Under the pieces are notes generated by a model. The model ran no database searches. It was not told the origin of the DNA and saw nothing but the letters and a program-made list of their open reading frames with translations. The position numbers and the translations under genes are program-made. A DNA stretch of 11,493 nucleotides from Planctomycetaceae bacterium (GTDB taxonomy: Bacteria > Planctomycetota > Planctomycetia > Planctomycetales > Planctomycetaceae), in assembly GCA_003445035.1 (NCBI GenBank), contig DLVV01000467.1, positions 41,005 to 52,497 on the forward strand. Direction: 5' to 3'. Positions 1-7,705 of this stretch are shown here, piece by piece; position 1 is the stretch's first letter; each line of letters starts with the position of its first letter.

Positions 1-15
1 CGAGTTTGTCAGCTT

Positions 16-1659
16 TCAGGGTTTATCTCCAAGCCTGACGGGGCGACCGGGAAGTTGGCCTGTCATTTTTCCGTTTCGGAGGACGAACTGCCCGTGGACC
101 AGGACATGTGTGATACCGACGGAGTGCTGATGCGGTTTGAGGAACGTGGCCTTATCGGTGACAACGTTCGGATCGAAGACGGTCACGTCGGCGACGGCAC
201 CGCTGGCCAGTTGTCCACGGTCGTGCCAATCCAGTCGTCTTGCGGGCAGGCTGGTCATCTTCCGAATGGCGTTTTCGAGTTTCAGCACGCCGCGGGTTCT
301 GACGTAATGGCCCAGGACCCTGGGGTAGCAGCCGTAGGACCTGGGGTGTGGGTTGCCGATACCGAACTCGAAGACACTGCCGTCGGAAGCGATTGCGGTG
401 TGAGGGTCGGACATGACCCGATCGACGTCGCCTCCGGGTTGAACCTCCAGCGTGTGGTTGATGCCGGTGACGCCATGTCCGACGAGCTCGATGAGCAGTT
501 CGGCACCGTTGCGGATCGTGACCGGTTTTCGTCGCGAGACGAGTATCTGGACGAGGTTCTTTCCCTCGAGGGTTTCGTCGTGCCGCGCCCGGGCGATCTG
601 AATGCGGTTGAGCGCCTGCCGCGTGTGGGCGTCATCGCCGGGGCTCTGGTCAGCCAGGTACAGTTTTCGGACCAGCAGGTCCTCGACGGAGGCCAGGATA
701 CGGGCCCGCTGTTTCGGGTCGGCGACCCGCTTGCGAAAGGCGTCGAGTCCCCCGGCGAGGGAGGACTGGGGCACATAAAGTCCGACTCCGCCACTCCCCG
801 CTCCGTAGGGATATTGATCGAGGCTGACATCGATGCCGGCCCTGCGTGCGGTGCCGATGCGAGCCAGAGTTTGTCGCGTGAGTCCAAAGACGGAGGCCGA
901 GGAGATCTTGTGGTGGGAGACGTGAACGGGGACGCGGGCGCGTCGACCGATCACCAGGGCTTCCTCGAGCGCCTCGATAATCCTCGTCCCTTCGTCTCGC
1001 ATGTGAGTGGCGTAGAAGCCTCCGAACGGTCTGACCTGGCTGGCCAGTGACACGATCTCGTCGGTTCCTGCGTAGGATCCCGGTCCGTACCGCAGGCTGG
1101 TCGAGAGTCCGACCGCCCCGGCTCTCATGCCGCGACGGACCATCGCCTTCATCTTCTCCAGTTGGTTCCGGTCGGGAACGACATCGCGTCGGCCGAGAAC
1201 GGCCTGTCGGACGCTGCCGTGTCCGACCAGGATCGCGATGTTCGGTCCCGTGCCACCGTCTTGGAGTTCTCGGAAGAACGTCTCGATATCGGTCGGTGAA
1301 CTGCCGCAATTGCCGCAGAGCAGGGTCGTCACGCCCTGGCGGATGTAGTTCTCGGCCGAGCGGTACTTGAGGATGCCTCGGTCAGCGTGGCTGTGCAGAT
1401 CGATGAATCCTGGACAGACGACCTGGCCGGAGACGTTGATGACGACATTGGCGGTCAGTCCATCGAGGTTGCCGATGGCGACGATTCTCCCGTCGCTGAT
1501 GGCGACATCCGCCGGCCGGCCGGAGGAACCGGTGCCATCGATGAGGGTTCCTCCTCGGAGGACGAGCTGAAATCCGTTCGGTTCATCGGCGACTGCACAA
1601 GCTGAAACTGCTGCACAGGCCAGCACCAGCGAGAGTCGGGCTACTGTCGAATTCAACAT
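16..1659 (-). CDS. Exported N-acyl-D-amino-acid deacylase (D-aminoacylase) family amidohydrolase
   Basis: 547 residues, metal-dependent amidohydrolase fold. The family hydrolyses N-acyl-D-amino acids or related amides. The metal site is complete by eye: HxH in GFIDLHSHAD (H89, H91), the bridging Cys in GNCG (C118), H219 in ATHMRDEG, H249 in HVSHHK and the catalytic Asp in SDG (D426). The N-terminal beta segment (LRGGTLIDGTG, about 34-44) and the C-terminal one (GAVADVTVFDP, about 487-497) are typical of the superfamily. I chose the ATG at 1659 because it opens directly on a signal peptide (LSLVLACAAVSA), ending either at AVA before DEP or as a lipoprotein at C21 (VSAC); the in-frame extension upstream has no such features. 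No clear Shine-Dalgarno. Divergent from the 1733 gene, with 73 bases between starts. The exact substrate (D-amino acid, dipeptide or other amide) cannot be read from the sequence. Confidence 0.9.
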   Translation of the reverse strand: MLNSTVARLSLVLACAAVSACAVADEPNGFQLVLRGGTLIDGTGSSGRPADVAISDGRIVAIGNLDGLTANVVINVSGQVVCPGFIDLHSHADRGILKYRSAENYIRQGVTTLLCGNCGSSPTDIETFFRELQDGGTGPNIAILVGHGSVRQAVLGRRDVVPDRNQLEKMKAMVRRGMRAGAVGLSTSLRYGPGSYAGTDEIVSLASQVRPFGGFYATHMRDEGTRIIEALEEALVIGRRARVPVHVSHHKISSASVFGLTRQTLARIGTARRAGIDVSLDQYPYGAGSGGVGLYVPQSSLAGGLDAFRKRVADPKQRARILASVEDLLVRKLYLADQSPGDDAHTRQALNRIQIARARHDETLEGKNLVQILVSRRKPVTIRNGAELLIELVGHGVTGINHTLEVQPGGDVDRVMSDPHTAIASDGSVFEFGIGNPHPRSYGCYPRVLGHYVRTRGVLKLENAIRKMTSLPARRLDWHDRGQLASGAVADVTVFDPNVVTDKATFLKPHQHSVGITHVLVHGQFVLRNGKMTGQLPGRPVRLGDKP

Positions 1660-1697
1660 GTCGATTGGTCGTGTGATGGTGGAGGGACGAGAATGTG

Positions 1698-1726
1698 GTA
1701 ACAGGACAAGACTATTCGCATATACT
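1698..1726 (+). promoter_or_regulatory. Candidate sigma70-type promoter, possibly leaderless
   Basis: A -35 like element GTAACA (1698-1703, 4 of 6 consensus bases) is followed by a 17-base spacer and TATACT (1721-1726, 5 of 6). The next gene's ATG begins six bases after the -10, so transcription would start at or very near the start codon. The element lies between two divergent genes in an otherwise GC-rich region. It is a prediction by eye only. Confidence 0.4.
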
Positions 1727-1732
1727 GGGTGC

Positions 1733-3079
1733 ATGTCGAGCCGATTGCACTTGTGGGCTGTTGTCCTGGCCGGTCTGTTGTCAGCGAGTCCAATCGCGTC
1801 GGGAGCCGACCGACCGGTGCCCCTGTCCAAGCGGGGCGTCGATCGCCTGACCCCGTCGCGAGGTCCGGCGATCCTGGGGGCGGTGTTCCGCAAGACTCAA
1901 CGCGGTGAGGTCGTGATGGCGGTCCGTCGCGACTGGCTGAAGACCGAGGATCCCGAGAGGCTGCAACTGGCCGATGCCTCGCTGGCCGAATCGTCGCCGC
2001 GTGCGTGGCGACGGTTGCTCGGCCGGATCGATGACTGGAAAAAGACGCTGAAGCCCGACAGCCCGTTGCGGGCCGTGTTGGATCTCGAGCGAAAACGGGT
2101 GGCGGATCTGCTGAAGGCCGTCGAAGGCGGCGGCCGTGTGCCGGCGACACGTTTCCTCGCGCTGGTGATCCCCCGAAAGGAGATCTCCGCGTTGACGGTT
2201 CAGCCAGTCGTCCGCAAACAGGTGGCACTGGTGAGTTGGGTCGAGGGTCTGAAACGTGTCGAAACGCGTTCGGTCGACGACCTGGCGGCCGAGTTGATGA
2301 CGGCCGGGCTCGATCCGGCGACGGCCGGTGCCGAGTCGTTGTGGCGCGAGTTGCCGGTGGTGGAGGATGACGATCGGACCTGGCGGATCCGGCGTGTGCT
2401 GAAGGCCTGCCAGTTGTCTGAACCGCTCCACTTCCAGGGGACCGGGGGCCTGTTGCTGGCAGCCAACGAGAAGAAGAGGGGCGGAGGCCTGGACCAGCCG
2501 GTTGACGCAAAGATGATCGGGGATCTGGTCGGCCAGTTGCTCGGTGGAGATCTGGGCGGAGACCTCGGCAAGTTGCTCGAACAACTCGGCGGCCGGGCGA
2601 AGCCGCGCGGCGGGGATTCGAGTCCGTTGCTGACAGCGGCACGCCGGGCGGAGGCGGCCGGACGCGACGCATTTCGGGTGACGCGTTTCCGTCATGACGT
2701 GACCGGCCGACGTACGACCGTCACCTCGGAATTTCTGGTCAAGGTGGATCGCGGGGAGTGGGTGCTGGCGTGGCAGGAGTCACGGACGATTGAGGTGCGG
2801 GCCCGTCCCGACGCTCGCAAGCGAATCGAGCGCGACCCGCGGGTCCAGGGAGTGTTGAAACTGGTCAAGGCTCTGGGTCTGGATGGCGGAGACCGGGCCA
2901 TCGAGACAGCGATCCAGTTTGGAGCCGCGACCCAGGAGGGGCAGCAGCGGCTGGACTCGGGATTCCTCAAGTTCCGCGACCGTTACGGGCATCGCCTGGA
3001 CAGCCCTCCGTTGTGGTGGGGCCGGACGCTTCGGACGACCGACGACCGTTCCGGTCGCAAGCCGACCGGAAACGATTAG
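1733..3079 (+). CDS. Secreted protein of unknown function
   Basis: 448 residues; I recognise no family. The ATG at 1733 opens a standard signal peptide (hydrophobic run LWAVVLAGLLSASPIA, about residues 7-22; cleavage likely near ASGA, 22-25), so I prefer it to the in-frame ATG at 1658. The mature part is charged and mostly helical by composition, with a predicted alpha region at about 70-135. A Gly/Leu/Asp-rich stretch at about 262-287 has a short internal repeat (GGDLGGDLGKLL). A segment at about 314-350 looks like a beta sheet (FRVTRFRHDV, then TTVTSEFLVKV and EWVLAWQES). There are no obvious catalytic motifs and only one Cys (C226). The stop overlaps the stop of the convergent DUF1501 gene by four bases. 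The export signal suggests the periplasm or cell surface; the role is unknown. Confidence 0.8.
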   Translation: MSSRLHLWAVVLAGLLSASPIASGADRPVPLSKRGVDRLTPSRGPAILGAVFRKTQRGEVVMAVRRDWLKTEDPERLQLADASLAESSPRAWRRLLGRIDDWKKTLKPDSPLRAVLDLERKRVADLLKAVEGGGRVPATRFLALVIPRKEISALTVQPVVRKQVALVSWVEGLKRVETRSVDDLAAELMTAGLDPATAGAESLWRELPVVEDDDRTWRIRRVLKACQLSEPLHFQGTGGLLLAANEKKRGGGLDQPVDAKMIGDLVGQLLGGDLGGDLGKLLEQLGGRAKPRGGDSSPLLTAARRAEAAGRDAFRVTRFRHDVTGRRTTVTSEFLVKVDRGEWVLAWQESRTIEVRARPDARKRIERDPRVQGVLKLVKALGLDGGDRAIETAIQFGAATQEGQQRLDSGFLKFRDRYGHRLDSPPLWWGRTLRTTDDRSGRKPTGND

Positions 3080-4461
3080 CCGAACAGGCCCGTCACCGCG
3101 CGGCCCTCGGTCAACTCGTAGGGTCTCTCGAGCGAGTCGGTGTAGGTGGTGTGGGGATCGATTCCCAGCGAGTGGAAGATCGTGGCCCCGATGTCCCAGG
3201 GCGTGACGGGTTCGGTGCGAGGGTAGGCGGCCAGGCGGTCGGTGGCTCCGTAGACGGCACCGGGACGGACTCCAGCGCCGGCGAGCACGATCGAGTAGGC
3301 GGCAGCCCAGTGCTTACGCCCTGGAGAGATGCCTGCGAAGCTTCGTTCGCGGGCCACCAGTGGGGCACGACCGAATTCGCCCATGCAGATCACCAGCGTG
3401 GTTTCCATCAGACCCCGATCCGCCAGGTCCTCGAGCAGAGCTGAGAAACTGAGATCGAAGCGCGGCAGAAGGTGTTGTCGAAGCGCCATGAAAATGTCGT
3501 TGTGCGTGTCCCATCCGTAGGCGTCGGTCTGGTCGGGCGCGTTGTCCTGTCCCCTCGCGTTGTGGTTCCACATCACGGTGATCAGAGGCACCTCGGCCTC
3601 GACCAGCCGTCGTGCCAGCAGGCAGGTCTGTCCCGATCGGTTGCGGCCGTAGCGATCTCTCAGGGCCGACGATTCCCTGGAGAGGTCAAACGCCTGGCGG
3701 CAGGCGGGGTTGGACAGCATCCGCCAGGCCTGTTGATAGAGCGTGTCCTTGCCCTCGAGCCGTCGGTTGGCTGCGAGCCGATCGCGGTAGGTGTCGATTG
3801 CCGCCAGCAATTTCTGCCGGGCGGCGACCCGCAGCGGTGGCAGCCCGGGCTGGCTGGCGAGTCCCGGCATGGCGATCTGTTGACCGCTGGTGTCACCGAC
3901 TTGCAGCGGTTCGAATTCTCGGCCGAGCAGCCCGGCGAACTGGCCGGGAGCTGGGACGGTGGGAGAAAACAGCGGAGCATTGAGGTGGACCGCCGTGTGA
4001 GCGAATCGGTCGGTGGGGCGAACGCGGGTCAGCAGCGATCCGAAAGTCGGTCGATCGTCAGGGCTGGCCGGTGGATTGCCGGAACGCTGCCGGTGGTAGT
4101 GCCCGGTCAGGGCCAGGTAGGTCGCCGACCCGTGATCGAGGTCCTCGTGGGACATCGATCTCAGGATGGTGTACCGGTCGGCGAGCGCGGCGATCCGCGG
4201 GGTGTGTTCTCCCAGGAAGGTCCCCGGTACGGGTGTGCGGATCGCTCCGAATTCACCCCGGACGATCTCGGGGGCATCGGGCTTGGGGTCCCACATCTCG
4301 AGTTGGCTCTGGCCGCCCCCGGCGAAGACGATCAGCACCGACTTGGCCCGTCCCCATCCGGGGCCGTGGTGCGTGGGGGCCGCCGGTGCGGTCGCCGTCA
4401 GGCCCAGTCCGGCTACGCCCAGGCGAAGAAACTCACGGCGGGTGGTCTGGAAACTCAGCAT
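3076..4461 (-). CDS. DUF1501 family protein with twin-arginine signal
   Basis: 461 residues, full length for DUF1501, a family abundant in planctomycetes with an alkaline phosphatase/sulfatase-like fold but no firmly assigned reaction. The start at 4461 gives a Tat signal at once: TTRREFLRLG (6-15), then a hydrophobic stretch ending in Ala residues (about 18-28), which implies export in the folded state, often with a bound cofactor. Family landmarks are GGGQSQLEMWDPKPDAP (48-64), SHEDLDHGSATYLALTG (104-120), YGWDTHND (315-322), CMGEFGRAP (359-367) and GRKHW (381-385); their Asp and His residues are the expected metal-site positions. The longer in-frame extension upstream would bury the Tat signal, so I reject it. 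DUF1501 genes often sit beside a DUF1549/DUF1553 cytochrome-like gene, but neither neighbour here is one. No Shine-Dalgarno is visible. Confidence 0.92.
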   Translation of the reverse strand: MLSFQTTRREFLRLGVAGLGLTATAPAAPTHHGPGWGRAKSVLIVFAGGGQSQLEMWDPKPDAPEIVRGEFGAIRTPVPGTFLGEHTPRIAALADRYTILRSMSHEDLDHGSATYLALTGHYHRQRSGNPPASPDDRPTFGSLLTRVRPTDRFAHTAVHLNAPLFSPTVPAPGQFAGLLGREFEPLQVGDTSGQQIAMPGLASQPGLPPLRVAARQKLLAAIDTYRDRLAANRRLEGKDTLYQQAWRMLSNPACRQAFDLSRESSALRDRYGRNRSGQTCLLARRLVEAEVPLITVMWNHNARGQDNAPDQTDAYGWDTHNDIFMALRQHLLPRFDLSFSALLEDLADRGLMETTLVICMGEFGRAPLVARERSFAGISPGRKHWAAAYSIVLAGAGVRPGAVYGATDRLAAYPRTEPVTPWDIGATIFHSLGIDPHTTYTDSLERPYELTEGRAVTGLFG

Positions 4462-4493
4462 GCAGTGGCGTTGTCTTTTTGGTGGTGTCCCAG

Positions 4494-4521
4494 GTTCTAT
4501 TCTGCTGCCACGAGCGGGCAA
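4494..4521 (-). promoter_or_regulatory. Weak candidate promoter for the DUF1501 gene
   Basis: Read on the minus strand, TTGCCC (complement of 4516-4521, 4 of 6) is followed by a 16-base spacer and TAGAAC (complement of 4494-4499, 4 of 6). It lies about 33 bases upstream of the DUF1501 start, in the 136-base divergent gap shared with the GGT-like gene. Matches of this quality occur by chance, so this is only a candidate. Confidence 0.22.
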
Positions 4522-4597
4522 CGGCCAGCCGAGACCGGTATGATCGGCGGGCCGGGTTGTTTCCCGATGTGTCGGCCTGTTCCGGGAGTGCTTCCAG

Positions 4598-6334
4598 ATG
4601 CGACTTTTCAACCGTCACGATTCGTGGTCCCGTTTGGATTTTTTCGCCCGCCTGCTGGCCGTCATGGTCGCCGTGGGCAGCCTGGGACCCGATCATCTCA
4701 CGGCTGATGAGCCGCCGGCTCGGAAGATTGACTGGCGAGCTTCGGGAACCGGCGGCGCGGTTTCGGCCGGGCGAAGTACCGAGGTGGTTGCGGCGGCACT
4801 GGACGTGTTGGCCGAGGGCGGCACGGCGGCCGACGCGGCGGCGACCTCGCTGCTGGGCCTGTCGGTGACCGAACACGGTCTCTTCGCATCGGGCGGTGAA
4901 GTGCCGCTGTTGATCTACGACGCGAAGAAAAAAGAGGTGAAGGTGCTCTCCGGTCTCGGCCGCGCTCCCCTGGATCCTCGTGCGATCGAGTGGTTCTACA
5001 AGAACGGTATTCCCTCAGGAGGCAGCATGAAGTCGGCCCCGGTGCCGGGAATGGTGCACCTGGTTTCGACGTTGCTGATCCGCTACGGCACGGTGTCGTT
5101 CGAACGGGCGGTGCGACCGACCCTGGCGATACTGGATCGCAAGGCCCGTGACTGGCATCCGAGGTTGGCCGTCACGCTGCGGAAGCTGGTCGAGGCCGAG
5201 CGGGGAGCGAAGGGGTCGCGGGCGGACAAGATCGCCGCGGCGCGGGACCGGTTCTACAAGGGGGACATCGCCGACGAACTGGAGAAGTGGTACATCCAGG
5301 TCGGCTCGTTTCTTCGCAAAAAAGATCTGGCCGCACATCGCACTCCGCTGGAGGACCCGGTGACGGTTTCCTACCGGGGGTACAAGATCCACAAGTGTGG
5401 TCCCTGGACCCAGGGGCCCTACCTCTGCCAGACGCTGTCGCTGCTGGAAGGCTACGACTTGAAGTCGATGGGTCACTTTTCGGCCGACTATCTGCACACG
5501 GTTGTCGAGGCCCTGAAACTGGCGATGGCCGACCGGGACGAGTTCTACGGTGACCCGAAGTTCGTCAAGGTTCCGCTCAAACAGCTGCTCTCTCCGGGCT
5601 ACGCGCGGATGCGGCGGGGGCTGATCGATCCCAAGAAGGCGTCGCTGAAACGACGCCCGGGCGACCCGCTGGCCGGTCGGCCGCTGCGAGGGCCGCTGGT
5701 CGCTTCGAATCGCAACTACACGATTCCCGTTCAGGACACCACGACCTGCCTGGCTGCCGATCGGTTCGGCAACGTCGTGGCGGCGACTCCCAGTTGCAAC
5801 CTGGTCGGCAACCGCCCCGGCCCACCGGGAGTCACACAGGGGAACCGGTTGCGGTCGCTGAACACCACACCGGGGCACCCCAACCGGATCCAGCCGGGCA
5901 AGCGGCCGCGGATCACGCTGACGCCGACGCTGGTCACCCGTAAGGGGAAACCGGTGATCGCTGTCAGCGTGGCCGGCGGGGACCTTCAGGATCAGGTCAC
6001 ACTCAATGTGCTGCTGAGTCACATCGACTTCGGCCTGGCTCCCCATGAAGCGGTGGTCGTGCCGCGGTTCGCGACAGGCCATCACCAGGGATCGTTCGAT
6101 CCCAACCCCGATCGCAGTGCCGCATTCATTTCACGGGGCGGGGTGACGATGCACGAGGGTGTGCCCGAACCGATCCGCAGGGAATTGACGGCGCGTGGCC
6201 ACAAATTGCGAGTGGTCGGCGGGGCCATTGCTCACCCGGTGATGCTGGTGATCGATCCGAAGACGGGAGTGGTCCGGGGTGCGGGTGACCCGCGGGTGGG
6301 CCGCCGTGTCGGTGTCTTGTCTCCGCTCCGATGA
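4598..6334 (+). CDS. Exported gamma-glutamyltransferase-like Ntn hydrolase
   Basis: 578 residues, the usual length for a GGT-family proenzyme that cuts itself before a Thr to form two subunits. The N-terminus has a signal-like segment (FFARLLAVMVAVGSLG, 15-30) with likely cleavage at LTA before DEPP (about 37). GGT landmarks are LAEGGTAADAA (71-81), the DTTTC junction at 380-384 with T381 as predicted nucleophile, ADRFGN (387-392), N401, RPRITLTPT (436-444) in place of the usual PRSSMSPT, and the oxyanion-hole GG (460-461). Several residues that hold the gamma-glutamyl group in E. coli GGT look replaced (see findings), so the substrate may not be a gamma-glutamyl compound; other members of the superfamily act on cephalosporins or oxamate. 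The ATG at 4598 has a good ribosome site, GGGAG at 4584-4588. The stop overlaps the start of a decayed pilin-like frame. Confidence 0.88.
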   Translation: MRLFNRHDSWSRLDFFARLLAVMVAVGSLGPDHLTADEPPARKIDWRASGTGGAVSAGRSTEVVAAALDVLAEGGTAADAAATSLLGLSVTEHGLFASGGEVPLLIYDAKKKEVKVLSGLGRAPLDPRAIEWFYKNGIPSGGSMKSAPVPGMVHLVSTLLIRYGTVSFERAVRPTLAILDRKARDWHPRLAVTLRKLVEAERGAKGSRADKIAAARDRFYKGDIADELEKWYIQVGSFLRKKDLAAHRTPLEDPVTVSYRGYKIHKCGPWTQGPYLCQTLSLLEGYDLKSMGHFSADYLHTVVEALKLAMADRDEFYGDPKFVKVPLKQLLSPGYARMRRGLIDPKKASLKRRPGDPLAGRPLRGPLVASNRNYTIPVQDTTTCLAADRFGNVVAATPSCNLVGNRPGPPGVTQGNRLRSLNTTPGHPNRIQPGKRPRITLTPTLVTRKGKPVIAVSVAGGDLQDQVTLNVLLSHIDFGLAPHEAVVVPRFATGHHQGSFDPNPDRSAAFISRGGVTMHEGVPEPIRRELTARGHKLRVVGGAIAHPVMLVIDPKTGVVRGAGDPRVGRRVGVLSPLR

Positions 6335-6519
6335 TCCGCCGGACGACTTCATACCTCCGCTGTCGGGCCGGACTGACGCTGGTCGTCATTGCGATCACCG
6401 GGGGGTTGTCGGCCCTGTTGGTTCCGGCGATTTAGCGGTCGCCGGGAGCGGCCCAGCGGCGAACGGACGCCTGGCTACTGGTGGGTGGCCGGCTGTCGTT
6501 GGTGATCAACGGAGCTTGA
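6331..6519 (+). pseudogene. Remnant of a type IV pilin-like (DUF1559-type) gene
   Basis: An ATG overlapping the GGT-like stop (ATGA) opens a 34-codon frame ending at TAG (6433-6435). Its product contains RAGLTLVVIAITGGLSALLVPAI split across residues 13-34, which matches the prepilin N-terminus of planctomycete DUF1559 proteins (R-G-F-T-L-V-E-L-L-V then VIAIIG...ALLLPAV) except that ELLV, with the normally invariant Glu, is missing. The internal TAG falls where the family usually has Gln after PAV. Read past it, the frame gives GAAQRRT, resembling the EAARRT that follows in DUF1559, then fades and stops at TGA 6517-6519, already inside the end of the convergent lipoprotein gene. The roughly 300-residue C-terminal domain is gone. 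It could instead be a short membrane peptide that is still translated, but the pilin resemblance makes decay more likely. Confidence 0.6.
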
Positions 6520-7705
6520 ATCTCAGCGTCTCGCTGCTCACCTTGTTTCCGAGAAGATCGGTGATGGTCAGCACCAGCTCGTAGTTTCCCAGTTGCAGGT
6601 CGCGGGGGAAGCTGAACTCGTAGTTGTGGAAGTAGTCCCGGCGGGTTGTGCGACAGATATCGGGAGTCGGCCCAACCGGGAGTTGCTGAACGATCCTGCC
6701 GTTGTCGGACATGGACCGGATGGTGATCATCGATTTCAGCAGGGTTTTCTGTCTCCCGTCGCCAATTGGCTGGCTGGTGAAGTTTTCGATCTCGACATAA
6801 AGCAGCACGCCCTGTCCCGGGCTGAATTCGTTTTTCTCGAACGGTTCGTAGTCTCCGAATGTCTGGATGCGACGGCAGAGGGCGAGGTGTCGGAGCTTGA
6901 GCTCGGCTCTGGGCTGCAGGTTGTGGATGGCGGCATCGAGTTGTTCGATGGTCGCTGTGGCGCGTTGGCGTGGTTCGGGAATGGACTTGACGTCGAAGTA
7001 GTTGACCTGGGCCATCAACAGGTTTTGCAGGAATTCGTTCTCGGCGTCATTCACCCCGGTAATCGGTGAGAGCGCGTCTTCGGGGCGATCGCGGATGATC
7101 GACAGCACCCGGAGGTGGAACTGTTTCCTGAGATGGTTGCGTTTCTGTTCGGGGGACACGCCCTGTCCGAGTTTGTCGACCGCGTTCCGGGTGATGTTGA
7201 ACAGCTGGTTGAGCGAGGCATCAGCGACCTCTTCGTCCGCCGGGTCCCCGTCTCGGCCGAAAGGCAGAGGGAAGGGGTTCAGTCGACGGGCCATGTCCGG
7301 GACGTTGCCGACCATCGGCAGGGCCAGACGGGCGGGGATCGGTCTCGCCTTGTCTTCGACGTTCCCGGAGACCAGTGGTCGGCGGCTGAAGCCACCCCCG
7401 GGAATCGGTGTGCCGGTTCCATCAACCTGTTCGATGGTCCGACCGGCACCGGTCGCAATTCCGGCAACCGTCGGCTCCTCGCCGGGTTTCATTGTCGGGG
7501 CGCCGTAGAAATCCTTGTACCCGGTACGATCCAGGACAGTGCTGACCTGCCCCTGAAGCCGTTCGGCGAGATCGTCGGTCAACGGTGTCAGCTCGGAATT
7601 CACCCGGCTCAGCCGACATCCCGAACCCGACACTGCCAGGAACAGCAGCAGGCTGATCACGGCCGGGGGCACGGTGCGGCTGGGACGTGGACGGATTTCC
7701 GGCAT
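6506..7705 (-). CDS. Predicted lipoprotein of unknown function
   Basis: 399 residues with a lipoprotein signal: a basic N-region (RPRPSR), a hydrophobic core (AVISLLLFLAV, 15-25) and SGSGC with C30 as lipid site. Three parts are visible. After the signal comes a low-complexity, Gly/Pro-rich linker to about residue 155. A helical, charged middle region spans about 160-285 (QKRNHLRKQFHLRV, then ATIEQLDAAIHNLQP). The C-terminal part, about 295-399, is rich in beta strands and looks like an Ig-like or beta-sandwich domain (VLLYVEIENFTSQPIGDG; YELVLTITDLLGNKV). I know this only as a pattern seen in planctomycete lipoproteins and give no function. It probably sits in the outer or cytoplasmic membrane, facing the periplasm. 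The ATG at 7705 is the only sensible start. Its 3' end overlaps the pilin remnant. Confidence 0.82.
   Translation of the reverse strand: MPEIRPRPSRTVPPAVISLLLFLAVSGSGCRLSRVNSELTPLTDDLAERLQGQVSTVLDRTGYKDFYGAPTMKPGEEPTVAGIATGAGRTIEQVDGTGTPIPGGGFSRRPLVSGNVEDKARPIPARLALPMVGNVPDMARRLNPFPLPFGRDGDPADEEVADASLNQLFNITRNAVDKLGQGVSPEQKRNHLRKQFHLRVLSIIRDRPEDALSPITGVNDAENEFLQNLLMAQVNYFDVKSIPEPRQRATATIEQLDAAIHNLQPRAELKLRHLALCRRIQTFGDYEPFEKNEFSPGQGVLLYVEIENFTSQPIGDGRQKTLLKSMITIRSMSDNGRIVQQLPVGPTPDICRTTRRDYFHNYEFSFPRDLQLGNYELVLTITDLLGNKVSSETLRFKLR

Noticed and set aside
55..1050. Long open frame on the plus strand opposite the amidohydrolase gene
   Set aside because: It is antisense to a gene with complete catalytic motifs and has no recognisable domain, signal or ribosome site; long opposite-strand frames are expected at this GC content.
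1660..1893. In-frame N-terminal extension of the amidohydrolase
   Set aside because: It would place 78 residues of Arg-rich sequence before a clear signal peptide and overlap the divergent gene.
1653..2695. Minus-strand frames opposite the unknown secreted protein
   Set aside because: The plus-strand frame has a proper signal peptide and balanced composition; the minus frames are Arg/Pro/Ser-rich with no signal or motif.
4462..4597. Promoter for the GGT-like gene on the plus strand (TTGTCT at 4471)
   Set aside because: The best -10 at a legal distance matches only three of six bases, so I do not annotate it.
3472..4707. Open frame of about 410 codons opposite the DUF1501 gene
   Set aside because: The minus strand encodes a clear DUF1501 protein with a Tat signal; this frame has no family pattern and runs into the start of the GGT-like gene.
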